A stretch of 60,059 bases of DNA, from the NCBI GenBank assembly GCA_015067255.1, contig SVMS01000008.1, forward strand, positions 1 to 60,059. Direction: 5' to 3'. Source of the DNA: Oscillospiraceae bacterium. Its GTDB lineage: Bacteria > Bacillota > Clostridia > Oscillospirales > SIG519. Position 1 is the first letter of the stretch. Each line of letters opens with the position of its first letter. Shown here piece after piece: positions 17,250 to 27,200 of this stretch. The position numbers and the translations under genes were made by a program. A model generated the notes under the pieces. It made no database searches. It was not told the DNA's origin and saw only the letters and a list, made by a program, of their open reading frames with translations.

Positions 17250-17693
17250 CTAGAACAAGGTTGTGATCCAATAAATCAACCCATACACCACACTCGCGCT
17301 CACACCATACACAATCACCGGTCCGGCTATTGTAAACATTTTTGCGCCGACACCGAAAATAAATCCTTCAGCTTTAAATTCTATTGCTGCACTTGATACG
17401 GCATTGGCAAAGCCTGTTATAGGTACTAATGTTCCTGCGCCTGCGTATTTTGCTAATCTGTCATAAACACCTATACCTGTAAATAAAATGCCTAAAAAAA
17501 TCATAGTCGAAGGCGTTATGTTTGAAACAAGCTCTTTTTCAAGCCCCATACTTTTACATAGGTCTGTTATGGCTTGACCTATACAACATATAAGCCCACC
17601 GACTACAGCGGCTATAATAATATTTTTAAGCATAGGAGAATTTTTTGTCTTTTTTTCATAAAGGGTTTTATATTGTTGATCTGATATGTTCAT
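17250..17693 (-). CDS. spoVAC: Stage V sporulation protein AC
   Basis: A membrane protein of the SpoVA channel complex, which moves dipicolinic acid into the forespore and releases it in germination. The 147-residue protein has the family marks: YKTLYEKKTKNSP, GGLICCIGQ, YAGAGTLVPITGFANAV, IEFKAEGFIFGVGAKMF and AGPVIVYGVSASVVYG. Length and the EFKAEG-GVGAKMF block indicate SpoVAC rather than SpoVAE. The ribosome site is GAAGG. It is transcribed alone: spoVAD and spoVAE, normally next to it, are not in this window. Its 3' end is duplicated at 16079-16202. No convincing sigma-G promoter was found in the gap before pyrH. Confidence 0.92.
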   Translation of the reverse strand: MNISDQQYKTLYEKKTKNSPMLKNIIIAAVVGGLICCIGQAITDLCKSMGLEKELVSNITPSTMIFLGILFTGIGVYDRLAKYAGAGTLVPITGFANAVSSAAIEFKAEGFIFGVGAKMFTIAGPVIVYGVSASVVYGLIYWITTLF

Positions 17694-17822
17694 TTTAATA
17701 CCTTCTTTTTCACAGTATATAAATATTCTATCCCTTTTTTATAAAAAAATAAGGATCTAAAAATATTTTTAAAAAATATAAATCAATTTAACAATTTCTT
17801 TAAAAAATTACCTTATTATGAC

Positions 17823-17851
17823 TTGAAATTTTTGTATATATAATATATAAT
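17823..17851 (+). promoter_or_regulatory. Sigma-A promoter for the pyrH operon
   Basis: TTGAAA (17823-17828), 17-base spacer, TATAAT (17846-17851). It lies 55 bases before the pyrH start and could drive the long operon down to folT. Confidence 0.65.
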
Positions 17852-17905
17852 ATTATAAATAGTTTATCAGTCGAAATTATTTATGATAAAGGGGTTAAGT
17901 TTGAA

Positions 17906-18607
17906 ATGGCAAAATATAAACGTGTCCTTTTAAAAATAAGCGGAGAAGCTTTAGCGGGAGACAAAAAGGTTGGTATTGATTTTGACGTTCTTGCAAGCGT
18001 TTGTAAGCATATAAAAGCTTGTGTTGATATGGGCGTTCAAGTCGGTATCGTTGTAGGCGGCGGCAACTTCTGGAGAGGAAGAAGCGGCGGTAGTATGGAC
18101 AGAACAAGAGCAGACCATATGGGTATGCTTGCAACCGTTATGAATTCTCTTGCATTACAGGATGCTCTTGAATCATATAATATTCCTACAAGAGTGCAAA
18201 CTGCTATTGCTATGAATCAAATAAGCGAATTTTATATCAGAAATAAAGCTGTGTCGCATCTTAATAAAGGCTATGTAGTAATCTTTGCTTGCGGAACGGG
18301 AAATCCCTTCTTCTCAACAGATACCGCTGCAGCTTTGCGTGCAGCAGAAATAGAAGCAGATATTATTTTGCTTGCTAAAAAGGTTGACGGTGTTTACACT
18401 GCTGACCCTGAAAAAGACAGCTCAGCAGAAAAATTAAACGAATTAAATTATATTGATGTTCTTAACAGGGGATTGGGTGTTATGGATAGTACTGCCACAT
18501 CTCTTTGTATGGATAATAAAATTCCGATTCTTGTTTTTGCGTTAGGAAATGGTGAAAATATTATTAAAGCAATTTCCGGCGAAAAGATAGGAACAATTGT
18601 AAGCTAA
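17906..18607 (+). CDS. pyrH: UMP kinase
   Basis: Phosphorylates UMP to UDP in pyrimidine nucleotide synthesis, acting as a hexamer. The 233-residue protein has the amino-acid kinase fold: KISGEALAG at residues 8-16, GGGNFWRGR near 50-58, and [16 protein letters not shown] near 66-81. The late [14 protein letters not shown] motif is also diagnostic. The ribosome site is AAAGGGG, 11 bases before the ATG. It begins an operon in the usual clostridial order pyrH-frr-uppS-cdsA-dxr-rseP-ispG-polC. Confidence 0.97.
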   Translation: MAKYKRVLLKISGEALAGDKKVGIDFDVLASVCKHIKACVDMGVQVGIVVGGGNFWRGRSGGSMDRTRADHMGMLATVMNSLALQDALESYNIPTRVQTAIAMNQISEFYIRNKAVSHLNKGYVVIFACGTGNPFFSTDTAAALRAAEIEADIILLAKKVDGVYTADPEKDSSAEKLNELNYIDVLNRGLGVMDSTATSLCMDNKIPILVFALGNGENIIKAISGEKIGTIVS

Positions 18608-18633
18608 TTATTTGATTTGAAAGGATAGATATT

Positions 18634-19188
18634 ATGAAAGCAACATTACAAGATTGTGAAAGCAAAATGTCAAAAAGAATAGCGGCTTTGGAGAGTGAGT
18701 TGGCAACAATTCGTGCCGGCAGAGCTAACGCTGCTGTACTTGATAAAATAACAGTTGAATATTTTGGTACACCTTCACCTATAAATCAGGTGGCTGCTAT
18801 TGCAGTTCCCGAGCCCAGAATGCTCACTATTTCACCTTGGGACCCTTCAATTTTAAAAGAAATTGAAAAAGCTATTTTAGCTTCTGATTTAGGTATTAAT
18901 CCTACTAACGACGGTAAGATTATTCGTCTTGTTTTCCCTGCATTAACAGAGGAGCGCAGAAAAGAGCTCGTTAAAGATGTTAAGAGATACGCTGAAGAAT
19001 GTAAGGTATCTATCAGAAACATCAGACGTGATACTATCGAAGTTTATAAGGCTATGAAAAAGAAGAGCGAAATCACAGAAGATGATTTGAAGAATTGCGA
19101 AAAGAATGTTCAGGATGCTACTGATAAATTCTGCAAGAACGTTGATACCGTTGCAGAGAAAAAAGAAAAAGAGCTTATGTCTATTTAA
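18634..19188 (+). CDS. frr: Ribosome recycling factor
   Basis: Splits the post-termination ribosome together with EF-G. The 184-residue protein has the standard length and landmarks: LATIRAGRANAAVLDKITVE, YGTP-like YFGTPSPINQVA, PWDPSILKEIEKAI, SDLGINPTNDG and RLVFPALTEERRKELVK. The C-terminal coiled coil completes the three-helix bundle. It lies 26 bases after pyrH with an AAAGGA ribosome site. A stable hairpin lies between it and uppS. Confidence 0.97.
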   Translation: MKATLQDCESKMSKRIAALESELATIRAGRANAAVLDKITVEYFGTPSPINQVAAIAVPEPRMLTISPWDPSILKEIEKAILASDLGINPTNDGKIIRLVFPALTEERRKELVKDVKRYAEECKVSIRNIRRDTIEVYKAMKKKSEITEDDLKNCEKNVQDATDKFCKNVDTVAEKKEKELMSI

Positions 19189-19201
19189 CCTATTAATTAC
19201 T

Positions 19202-19240
19202 ACACAAAACCCGACCGCGTTTGGTCGGGAAATTGTGTTT
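19202..19240 (+). promoter_or_regulatory. Two-part hairpin between frr and uppS
   Basis: CCCGACC pairs with GGTCGGG (inner stem) and ACACAA with TTGTGT (outer stem), separated by a small internal loop, followed by only four T. It could be a weak terminator or an RNA processing or stability element that lowers expression of the downstream lipid genes. Confidence 0.5.
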
Positions 19241-19277
19241 TAAAAGAACAATTTATTATCGGAATGGAAAATTGCTA

Positions 19278-20006
19278 ATGGATTTATTTAAGAAAAATCA
19301 GCTTAATCTTTCTAAAATACCCGAGCATATAGCAATTATTATGGATGGCAACGGAAGATGGGCAAAGAAAAGAGGACTTGCCCGTTCCTACGGTCATTCA
19401 GAAGGCGCTAAAACTTTGCGTAAAATTGTTGCACACTGTGAAAAGCTCGGCATTAAATACTTGACTGTTTATGCTTTTTCCACTGAAAATTGGAAGCGTC
19501 CCAAAGAAGAGGTAGACGCTCTTATGAAGCTGTTTGACAATTACCTGGATGAAATGATGAACGATTACAAGAATAAAAATTCTAAAATCGTTTTTCTCGG
19601 TGATAAGTCAAAGCTTTCTCAACACTTAATTGATAAAATGATAAAGTGTGAAAAAGAATCAGAAAACAGAACGGGTTTACAGCTTAATATTGCTATCAAT
19701 TACGGAGGACGTCAGGAGATAGCAAATGCGGCTAAGCTTGTTGCTCAGGAAGTGCTTGACGGAAAGATTGATATTTCAGAGGTCGATGAAAATATTCTGA
19801 ATTCAAAGCTTTATACAGCTCAAATTCCCGACCCTGACCTTGTAATAAGACCAAGCGGGGAAATAAGGCTTTCAAACTTTTTACTTTGGCAAAGCGCTTA
19901 TTCTGAGTTTTGGTTTAATAAAATACTTTGGCCTGATTTTACCGAAAAGCATTTAGAAAAAGCAATTTCCGATTTTAACAACCGAGATAGACGATACGGC
20001 GCTTAA
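19278..20006 (+). CDS. uppS: Undecaprenyl diphosphate synthase (cis-prenyltransferase)
   Basis: Condenses isopentenyl diphosphate onto farnesyl diphosphate to make the C55 lipid carrier for cell-wall synthesis. The 242-residue protein shows IMDGNGRWAKKRGL (catalytic Asp in MDGNGRWA), GHSEGAKT, YAFSTENWKRP, LNIAINYGGRQEI and RPSGEIRLSNFLLWQ. The last usually reads RTSGE; Pro replaces Thr here. The ATG at 19278 is chosen because the long-frame TTG at 19221 lies in the hairpin and adds a basic segment absent from the family. GGAATGG at 19261 may be the ribosome site. Isoprenoid supply comes from dxr and ispG downstream. Confidence 0.95.
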   Translation: MDLFKKNQLNLSKIPEHIAIIMDGNGRWAKKRGLARSYGHSEGAKTLRKIVAHCEKLGIKYLTVYAFSTENWKRPKEEVDALMKLFDNYLDEMMNDYKNKNSKIVFLGDKSKLSQHLIDKMIKCEKESENRTGLQLNIAINYGGRQEIANAAKLVAQEVLDGKIDISEVDENILNSKLYTAQIPDPDLVIRPSGEIRLSNFLLWQSAYSEFWFNKILWPDFTEKHLEKAISDFNNRDRRYGA

Positions 20007-20041
20007 AATCCTTTTATTTTTTCTTAGAAAGGCTTTTATAT

Positions 20042-20860
20042 ATGTTTAAACAACGTTTAATATCTTCAATATTTATAATATTGTTTTTTGTTCCGTTGCT
20101 TATATTTTCTAATATTCCTTTTTTGCTTAATGCAGTTGTTGCGGTTTTGGCTGTTATTGCTACTTATGAATTGCTTATTTCAACTAAATATATTGAGGGA
20201 AAGCCTCTTTTTATAGTTGCAGCAACGATAGCAGCAGTAATGCAATTTCTTCCTGAATTGGGAAGACGAAGCCTTACAGGCGGCGTTATTTTCATTGCTA
20301 TATGTATTTTCACATTGGGAATGATTCATTTTGGAAAATATTCATTAGAACATATTACTATTTCTTTATTTTTAACCTCTGTATATGCTTATTTCTTTTC
20401 AACGCTGATTTTCATAAGAAGAATGGAATTAGGCGAATTTTTAATTTTCTTTGTATTCGTAGGCGCATGGACAACGGATACTGGAGCATATCTTGTAGGA
20501 AGCGCTTTAGGAAAACATAAGCTTATTGAAAAAATAAGCCCTAAAAAATCTATTGAAGGCGCTATCGGTGCAGTTTTTGTTTGTGCATTGTGTTTTTTAC
20601 TGACTGCTTTTATAATGAGTACATTCTTTAATGTAAAAACTAATTATATAGGCTTTGCAATTTTGGGAGCTGTAACATCTGTTGTAGCTCAGTTTGGAGA
20701 CCTTTCTGCATCTCTTATCAAGCGTACCTTTAAGGTTAAGGATTTTGGTACGTTGCTTCCGGGACACGGGGGAGTTATGGACAGGTTTGACAGTGTTTTA
20801 TTCGTAGCACCGTTTTTATATGTTGTTTTCTCGAAAATTGATTTAATTTTTCCTGTTTAA
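20042..20860 (+). CDS. cdsA: Phosphatidate cytidylyltransferase
   Basis: Makes CDP-diacylglycerol from phosphatidate and CTP, the branch point for phospholipid synthesis and the substrate of PgsA (also in this window). The 272-residue protein has about eight membrane helices. The CTP_transf_1 signature is complete near the C-terminus: SLIKRTFKVKDFGTLLPGHG followed by GVMDRFDS. The ribosome site is AGAAAGG. It is followed by an 87-base gap with a structured leader before dxr. Confidence 0.95.
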   Translation: MFKQRLISSIFIILFFVPLLIFSNIPFLLNAVVAVLAVIATYELLISTKYIEGKPLFIVAATIAAVMQFLPELGRRSLTGGVIFIAICIFTLGMIHFGKYSLEHITISLFLTSVYAYFFSTLIFIRRMELGEFLIFFVFVGAWTTDTGAYLVGSALGKHKLIEKISPKKSIEGAIGAVFVCALCFLLTAFIMSTFFNVKTNYIGFAILGAVTSVVAQFGDLSASLIKRTFKVKDFGTLLPGHGGVMDRFDSVLFVAPFLYVVFSKIDLIFPV

Positions 20861-20886
20861 AATTTTATGAAAGGCAGGATAGGCTG

Positions 20887-20930
20887 AAGCTTCTTTCGTA
20901 TTGCAGTAAAGCTGTTACGGAAGAGCTTTA
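20887..20930 (+). promoter_or_regulatory. Structured leader before dxr
   Basis: AGCTTCTTTCGTA and TACGGAAGAGCT can pair imperfectly around a small inner CAG/CTG stem. No ribosome site is seen within 15 bases of the dxr ATG (GGAAGAG lies 22 bases before it), so the fold may matter for dxr translation. The pairing was judged by eye. Confidence 0.35.
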
Positions 20931-20947
20931 TTCTATTTATATATAAT

Positions 20948-22093
20948 ATGGTTAAAGTAATTTCTATTTTAGGCTCTACCGGCTCTATAGGGACACAAAC
21001 TTTAAATGTAGCGCGTCATTTGGGAATAAAGGTATCAGCATTAACTGCTAATTCCAATATCGAGCTTTTAGAAGCGCAGATAAGAGAATTTAAGCCTGTT
21101 ATTGCTGCTGTGTTTGACGAAAAAAATGCAAAGCTTCTTAAAGCCGCAGTTGCTGACACAGATACAAAGGTTTATTCGGGAATGGAAGGTCTTATTGCCG
21201 CTGCTACGGAAGAAAGTGCAGAAACGGTTGTTACCTCTGTTGTCGGAATAATTGGATTATTGCCTACTGTAGCCGCTATCAAAGCCAAAAAAAATATTGC
21301 TCTTGCCAATAAAGAAACTCTAGTAACAGCAGGAAATGTTATAACAGCTTTAGCAAAACAATACGGTGTTGATATTTTACCTGTTGACAGTGAGCATAGC
21401 GCTATTTTTCAATGCTTACAAGGCTGTAATAATTTATCAAAGGAAATCAAAAAAATAATTTTAACAGCATCAGGCGGTGCTTTTTTCGGAAAAAATATTG
21501 AGCAGCTCAAAGACGTTACTCCGGAGTTTGCCCTTAATCATCCAAATTGGAATATGGGCAAAAAAATTACTATTGACTGCGCAACCCTGATGAATAAAGG
21601 CCTCGAATTTATAGAAGCGTATTGGCTTTTTAATGTTGCGTCTTCCCAAATAGACATTGTTATACATCGTCAAAGCGTTATTCATTCTATGGTGGAATTT
21701 TGCGATAACTCGGTTATTGCTCAAATGGGATATCCCGATATGACAATACCCATTCAATATGCTTTAACTTATCCCGAAAGATTAAAAACAACAGTAAAGC
21801 CATTAAGCTTTACAGATTATAATACTCTTACTTTCCATAAGCCTGATACAGAAACCTTCCGTCTTTTGCCTATCTGTATGAAATCAATAGAGGTGGGCGG
21901 AAGCTTACCTTGCGCAGTTAATGCGGCAAATGAGGTTGCTGTTGATTGGTTTTTAAAAGGAAAAATAAGCTTTTTGGAAATTTTTGATATTGTAGAAAAA
22001 GTATTTAATGAGCATAAAACAGTATTAAATCCTAATCTTGATGATATAATTAATACAGATGCATTAGTGAGAGAAAAACTTATCAAAGGGTGA
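20948..22093 (+). CDS. dxr: 1-deoxy-D-xylulose 5-phosphate reductoisomerase
   Basis: Converts DXP to 2-C-methylerythritol 4-phosphate using NADPH, the committed step of the MEP isoprenoid pathway. The 381-residue protein has the NADPH loop LGSTGSIGTQTL at residues 7-18, NKETLVTAG, PVDSEHSAIFQCL (metal-binding Asp and Glu), and LTASGGAFFGK. The LNHPNWNMGKKITIDCATLMNKGLE segment contains the substrate-binding residues. Its TGA overlaps the long frame of rseP. With ispG two genes later it provides precursors for UppS. Confidence 0.97.
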   Translation: MVKVISILGSTGSIGTQTLNVARHLGIKVSALTANSNIELLEAQIREFKPVIAAVFDEKNAKLLKAAVADTDTKVYSGMEGLIAAATEESAETVVTSVVGIIGLLPTVAAIKAKKNIALANKETLVTAGNVITALAKQYGVDILPVDSEHSAIFQCLQGCNNLSKEIKKIILTASGGAFFGKNIEQLKDVTPEFALNHPNWNMGKKITIDCATLMNKGLEFIEAYWLFNVASSQIDIVIHRQSVIHSMVEFCDNSVIAQMGYPDMTIPIQYALTYPERLKTTVKPLSFTDYNTLTFHKPDTETFRLLPICMKSIEVGGSLPCAVNAANEVAVDWFLKGKISFLEIFDIVEKVFNEHKTVLNPNLDDIINTDALVREKLIKG

Positions 22094-22101
22094 TAAAAAC
22101 A

Positions 22102-23127
22102 GTGTCGGTTATTTATTTTATTATTATAATATGCTTACTTGTTTTAGTACACGAAGGCGGACATTTTTTAGCCGCCAAAGCATTTAATGTAAAAGTAAAT
22201 GATTTTTCTATAGGAATGGGTCCTTGTTTATTTAAAAAACAAGGAAAAGAAACTCTTTATTCAATACGTCTTTTCCCTATAGGCGGATATGTAAAGATGG
22301 AAGGTGAGGACGAAGAAAGCGACAATCCCAGAGCTTTTGTTAATTTAGCTCCTTATAAAAAATTTATAATTGTTGCTGCAGGCGCTGTTTTAAATCTGTT
22401 ACTTGGCTTTATTGTTATGCTTGGAATAACTATTTTCAGCCCCAATGTAGCTTCAACTCAAATAGGTGGTTTTACTGATAATGCAATTTCCAACACTTGC
22501 GGATTACAAGTAAATGACACCATCAAAAAAATTGATAACACTAAAATAAATACTTATTCAGATATTTCTTTTACACTTACTCTTGCAGGAAAAGAAGCTG
22601 TAGATGTAACCGTACTACGTGACGGAAAAGAAGTTGTTTTAGAAAATGTTAAATTTCCGAAATTAACTGTTGATAAAAAAGGAAACTTATTAGGTCTTGA
22701 TATAGATTTTTTGGTATATAGGGCAAAAAAGACACCGCTTTTTGTAATAAAAGAAGGTTTTTATTCTACTGTGGCAATAGTTAAAACTGTTTATGTTTCA
22801 TTTGTAAAAATGTTTACAGGTGCAATAGGCTTTGAAAATATGTCGGGTCCTGTAGGAATAACGCAAGCGGTAGGACAAGCCGCTAAATACGGTTGGCTGT
22901 CTTTGTTGAATTTATTTGCTTTTATAACTGTTAATTTAGGTGTTGTAAATTTATTACCTCTTCCTGCACTTGACGGAGGAAGATTAGTTTTTATTTTAAT
23001 TGAGCTGATTATAAGGCGTCCTGTACCGCAGAAATACGAGGGAGCTATTCACTTTGTAGGCTTAGCGGCATTGATGCTACTTCTTGTAGTTATAACATTT
23101 AATGATATTGTGAGGCTGTTTGGCTGA
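22102..23127 (+). CDS. rseP: Site-2 intramembrane zinc protease
   Basis: An RseP/RasP-type protease that cuts substrates inside the membrane, such as anti-sigma factors and signal-peptide remnants. The 341-residue protein has HEGGH (H-E-x-x-H) in the first helix, one PDZ domain (about residues 100-190), and the third zinc ligand in NLLPLPALDGGRLVF. Four membrane helices are evident. I choose GTG at 22102 because AAAGGGTG at 22085-22092 is spaced 9 bases away; GTG at 22090 lies inside that site. It is placed between dxr and ispG, an arrangement common in Firmicutes. Confidence 0.93.
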   Translation: MSVIYFIIIICLLVLVHEGGHFLAAKAFNVKVNDFSIGMGPCLFKKQGKETLYSIRLFPIGGYVKMEGEDEESDNPRAFVNLAPYKKFIIVAAGAVLNLLLGFIVMLGITIFSPNVASTQIGGFTDNAISNTCGLQVNDTIKKIDNTKINTYSDISFTLTLAGKEAVDVTVLRDGKEVVLENVKFPKLTVDKKGNLLGLDIDFLVYRAKKTPLFVIKEGFYSTVAIVKTVYVSFVKMFTGAIGFENMSGPVGITQAVGQAAKYGWLSLLNLFAFITVNLGVVNLLPLPALDGGRLVFILIELIIRRPVPQKYEGAIHFVGLAALMLLLVVITFNDIVRLFG

Positions 23128-24179
23128 TGAAAATTGAACGTCTTGAAAAAAATACTGTAAAAATAGGAAACGTAAGCATAGGCGGAAATAACCCTATACT
23201 TGTACAAAGTATGTGTAATACCAAAACATCGGATTATGCACAAACTACAGAGCAAATTTTACAGTTGGAAAACGCAGGCTGTGAAATTGTTCGTGTTTCA
23301 GTTCCAGATAATGAGTCTGCTGATGCTATTTCAAAAATCAAACAAAAGATACACATCCCTCTTGTTGCCGATATTCATTTTGATTATAAACTTGCTCTCA
23401 AGGCTTTGGAAAACGGAATTGATAAAATAAGAATCAATCCCGGAAATATCGGTGGTGACGAAAAGGTAAAGGAAGTTGTAAAAGCTTGCACTGCTAATAA
23501 TATTCCTATAAGAATAGGTGTTAATTCAGGATCGTTACCAAAAGATATACAGAGTGAATACGGTGTTACTCCCAAAGCTTTATATGAAGCTGCAAAAAGA
23601 CATATTGAGTTATTGGAAAAATTTGATTTTAACAATATAGTGGTTTCTGTGAAATCTTCAAGTATTCCTGTTATGACAGGAGCATATGAGCTTTTGTCTG
23701 ACAATTATAAGTATCCTCTTCATTTAGGACTTACAGAAGCAGGCACTTTGCGTATGGGAACATTAAAATCTTCTATGGCAATAGGAGCTTTGCTTTTAAA
23801 AGGAATAGGAGATACAATTAGAGTTTCGCTTACCGATAATCCTGTATACGAGGTTGAAGCCGCATTTGATATATTAAAAGCATTGGATATACGTAAAATG
23901 GGCGCAAATCTTATTTCTTGCCCCACTTGTTCAAGAACTTGTATTGATATAATATCTATTGCAAAAGAAGTAGAAAAAAGGCTTAAAAACGTTCAAAAGC
24001 CTATAACTGTTGCTGTTATGGGATGTGTAGTTAACGGTCCCGGAGAAGCTAAAGAAGCCGACGTAGGCATTGCAGGCGGTAACGGAGAAGCGATAATATT
24101 TAAAAAAGGCAAAATTTTAAAAAAAGTCAATGAAAATGAAATTATAGACGAGCTTTTTAAAATTATAGAAGAACTTTAA
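23127..24179 (+). CDS. ispG: 4-hydroxy-3-methylbut-2-en-1-yl diphosphate synthase
   Basis: Reduces MEcPP to HMBPP with a [4Fe-4S] cluster, the sixth enzymatic step of the seven-step MEP pathway. The 350-residue protein has VQSMCNTKT near the N-terminus, ADIHFDYKLAL, RINPGNIGG, and the C-terminal cluster ligands in CPTCSRTCID and MGCVVNGPGEA. Its ATG overlaps the rseP stop in TGATG (23126-23130 region), implying coupled translation. This is the short bacterial form without the extra TIM-barrel domain of chloroplast enzymes. Confidence 0.97.
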   Translation: MKIERLEKNTVKIGNVSIGGNNPILVQSMCNTKTSDYAQTTEQILQLENAGCEIVRVSVPDNESADAISKIKQKIHIPLVADIHFDYKLALKALENGIDKIRINPGNIGGDEKVKEVVKACTANNIPIRIGVNSGSLPKDIQSEYGVTPKALYEAAKRHIELLEKFDFNNIVVSVKSSSIPVMTGAYELLSDNYKYPLHLGLTEAGTLRMGTLKSSMAIGALLLKGIGDTIRVSLTDNPVYEVEAAFDILKALDIRKMGANLISCPTCSRTCIDIISIAKEVEKRLKNVQKPITVAVMGCVVNGPGEAKEADVGIAGGNGEAIIFKKGKILKKVNENEIIDELFKIIEEL

Positions 24180-24202
24180 AAATAATTAAGAAGAGGTTTC
24201 AA

Positions 24203-27200
24203 ATGAGTAAAGGCAGAGAATTTTCTTCGTTGATAAAGAATTATAAATGTGAATACGATATAGAACGTGAAATAATAGAAAGCTGTACCTTGCTCAATGT
24301 AAAAGCAAATACAGCTGATAGAATTTTGCATTTTACAATGGAAATACCTTTTTTGGTGGGTAATCAATATATAAAGATTATAAGCGATAAAATTGTTGAT
24401 TTATATGCTCTTGAAAAGGTTGAAATTGCACCGAAGTTTCCTTCTTATTTAATTGAAGAGGAGAATTTTTTTGAAACGTTTTTAACTTATGCAAAAGCAA
24501 AAATTCCTATGATAAACGGATTTTTTAAAAATTCTTCTTATTTTATAGCTGATAATACTTTAAAAATACAAATAAACCCCTTATCAATAGACATTTTAAA
24601 GCAATCGCAGATTGATTTAAAATTATCAGACTTGATTTTTCAAATGTTTGATAAGAAAATCCTTTTTGACTTTGTTGAAGAAGACAGTACAAAAGATTAT
24701 ATAGAAAAGCATTTTGAAGAACAGGAAAAAGAACTTGAAAAAATAATGAAAGAAACTGAGGCAAACGTTCAAACAGCGGTGTCTCAGGAAAAGCTTGTTG
24801 TCAAAAAGCGTTATGAGAGAAAAGAGCCTGCTAAGAAAAGCGGTATTTCGGAAGAAGAAGCTAAAAACAATGTGATTTACGGTAAGCCTATTTTATTGGC
24901 GCCTATACATATTGCAGATATTAAAGAGTACGATAAAAGCGTATGTGTAAGCGGAGATACTTTTTCTTTTGATGCTAAGGAAACAAAAGACGGTAAAAAA
25001 TATATAATGAGCTTTAATATTACCGATAGAACAAACTCTATATCCTGTAAGCTTTTCCCTTTGATTGCAGATGGAGACGAAATAGCCTCTAAAATAAAAA
25101 AAGGTGCAACAGTAATAGTAAACGGAAATTACGAGTACGACAACTATGCACGTGAATATATAATTATGGTAAAGGATATTTCTTTTACCAAAAAGATTCT
25201 TCGCCCTGATAACGAGCCTATAAAAAGGGTAGAGCTTCATGCTCATACATCTATGTCAGCTATGGATGCTGTTGTTTCGCCTACAGACCTTATAGCACGT
25301 GCAGCTAAATGGGGACATAAAGCTATTGCCATAACAGATCATGGCGTTGTTCAAGCATATCCCGAAGCAGCTGCAGCAGCAAAGAAAAATAATATTAAAG
25401 TTTTATACGGAATAGAAAGCTATTTTATCAATGACGAAATATCCTCGTTTTTTACAAGTGTTAATGCAAAATACGAGGATGAATTTGTTGTGTTTGATAT
25501 TGAAACAACAGGGCTTTCACCTCAGACAGAGGCTATTACAGAAATAGGAGCTGTTATTTTTAAAGACGGAGAAATTCTTGATACTTTCTCCACCTTTGTA
25601 AATCCTCAAAAGCCTATTCCTCAAAAAATAGTCGAGCTTACGGGAATAACTGATGAAATGGTAAAAGATGCCCCAAAAGCAGATGAAGCAGTTAAAAGCT
25701 TTATTGATTTTTGCGCAGGTAGGACTGTTGTTGCCCACAATGCAGAATTTGACTGTTCTTTTATAAGAGCCGCTGCTAAAAAATACAATTTGATTTTTAA
25801 TAATAAACAAATAGACACTGTTCCTATTTGCAGACATATTTTCCCTGAAATGAAAAGCGTTAAGTTGAATCTTGTTGCTGACCATTTAAAGCTCCCTAAA
25901 TTTAATCATCACCGTGCTTCCGATGATGCTTTAATGCTTGCTCAGATATTTAAAAATGTTATAGCCTTGTTAAAAGAAAAAGGCGGTAGCTACAGAGATA
26001 AATATAATCATCAAATTATTCTTGTCAAAAATTTAAAAGGACTTAGAAATTTATATAAATTAGTATCAATTTCCAATCTTGATACCTTCTATAAACAACC
26101 AAGAATGTTAAAGAGCGATATTGAAAGCAACAGGGAAGGTTTAATAATAGGTTCAGCCTGTGAAGCGGGAGAGCTTTACAGAGCTGTTTTGAACGGTTTA
26201 CCTCACGAAAAAATAGTTGAAATAGGCAAATTCTACGATTATTTTGAAATTCAGCCGATAGGTAACGACTTATATTTGTTAGATGTGCCTGAGGAACAAA
26301 GAAAAGTTCACAGTATAGAGGATTTGCAGAATATCAATAAAAAGATAATAGCATTGGGAAAAGAGCTTAATAAGCCTGTTGTTGCTACTTGTGACGTTCA
26401 TTTTCTTGAAAAAGAGGATGAAGTGTTCAGAAGAATACTTATGGCAGGAAAAGGCTTTGTCGATGCTGACAGACAGCCTCCGCTGTATATGAGAAATACA
26501 AGAGAAATGCTTGATGAATTTTCATATCTTGATGAAAAAACAGCTTATGAGGTTGTTGTAGAAAATCCAAATAAAATAGCTGATATGATTGATGACGATA
26601 TAGTTCCTATTCCTGCAGGCACTTATTCGCCTGAAATACCCGGCTGTGAAGAGGATTTGGAAAGAGCTACATACGAAACAGCAAAATCTCTTTACGGAGA
26701 CCCGCTTCCCGATATTGTAAAGGAGCGTCTGGAAAAGGAATTAAAATCAATAATAAAAAATGGCTTTGCGGTTATGTATATGATTGCTGTAAAGCTTGTT
26801 AAAAAATCAAATGAGGACGGATATCTTGTAGGCTCAAGAGGTTCTGTAGGTTCTTCTTTTGTTGCTACAATGTCCGGTATTTCAGAGGTTAATCCTTTAC
26901 CGCCTCATTACCGTTGCCCTAATTGCTGTTACAGTGAATTTATTACAGACGGTTCTGTAGGTTCAGGATTTGACCTTGAGGAAAAATTATGTCCCAAATG
27001 TTCAACTAAAATGAAAAGCGACGGACACGATATTCCTTTTGAAACCTTCTTAGGCTTTGATGGAGACAAAGCTCCTGATATTGACTTGAACTTTTCCGGC
27101 GAATATCAGGCTACTGCCCATAAATATACCGAAGAAATTTTTGGTCACGACCACGTATTTAAGGCGGGAACAATAGGCACAATAGCCGATAAAACTGCTT

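Noticed and set aside
20887-20947. Riboswitch before dxr
   Set aside because: The fold is small and imperfect, with no match to a known ligand class; kept only as an unassigned structured leader.
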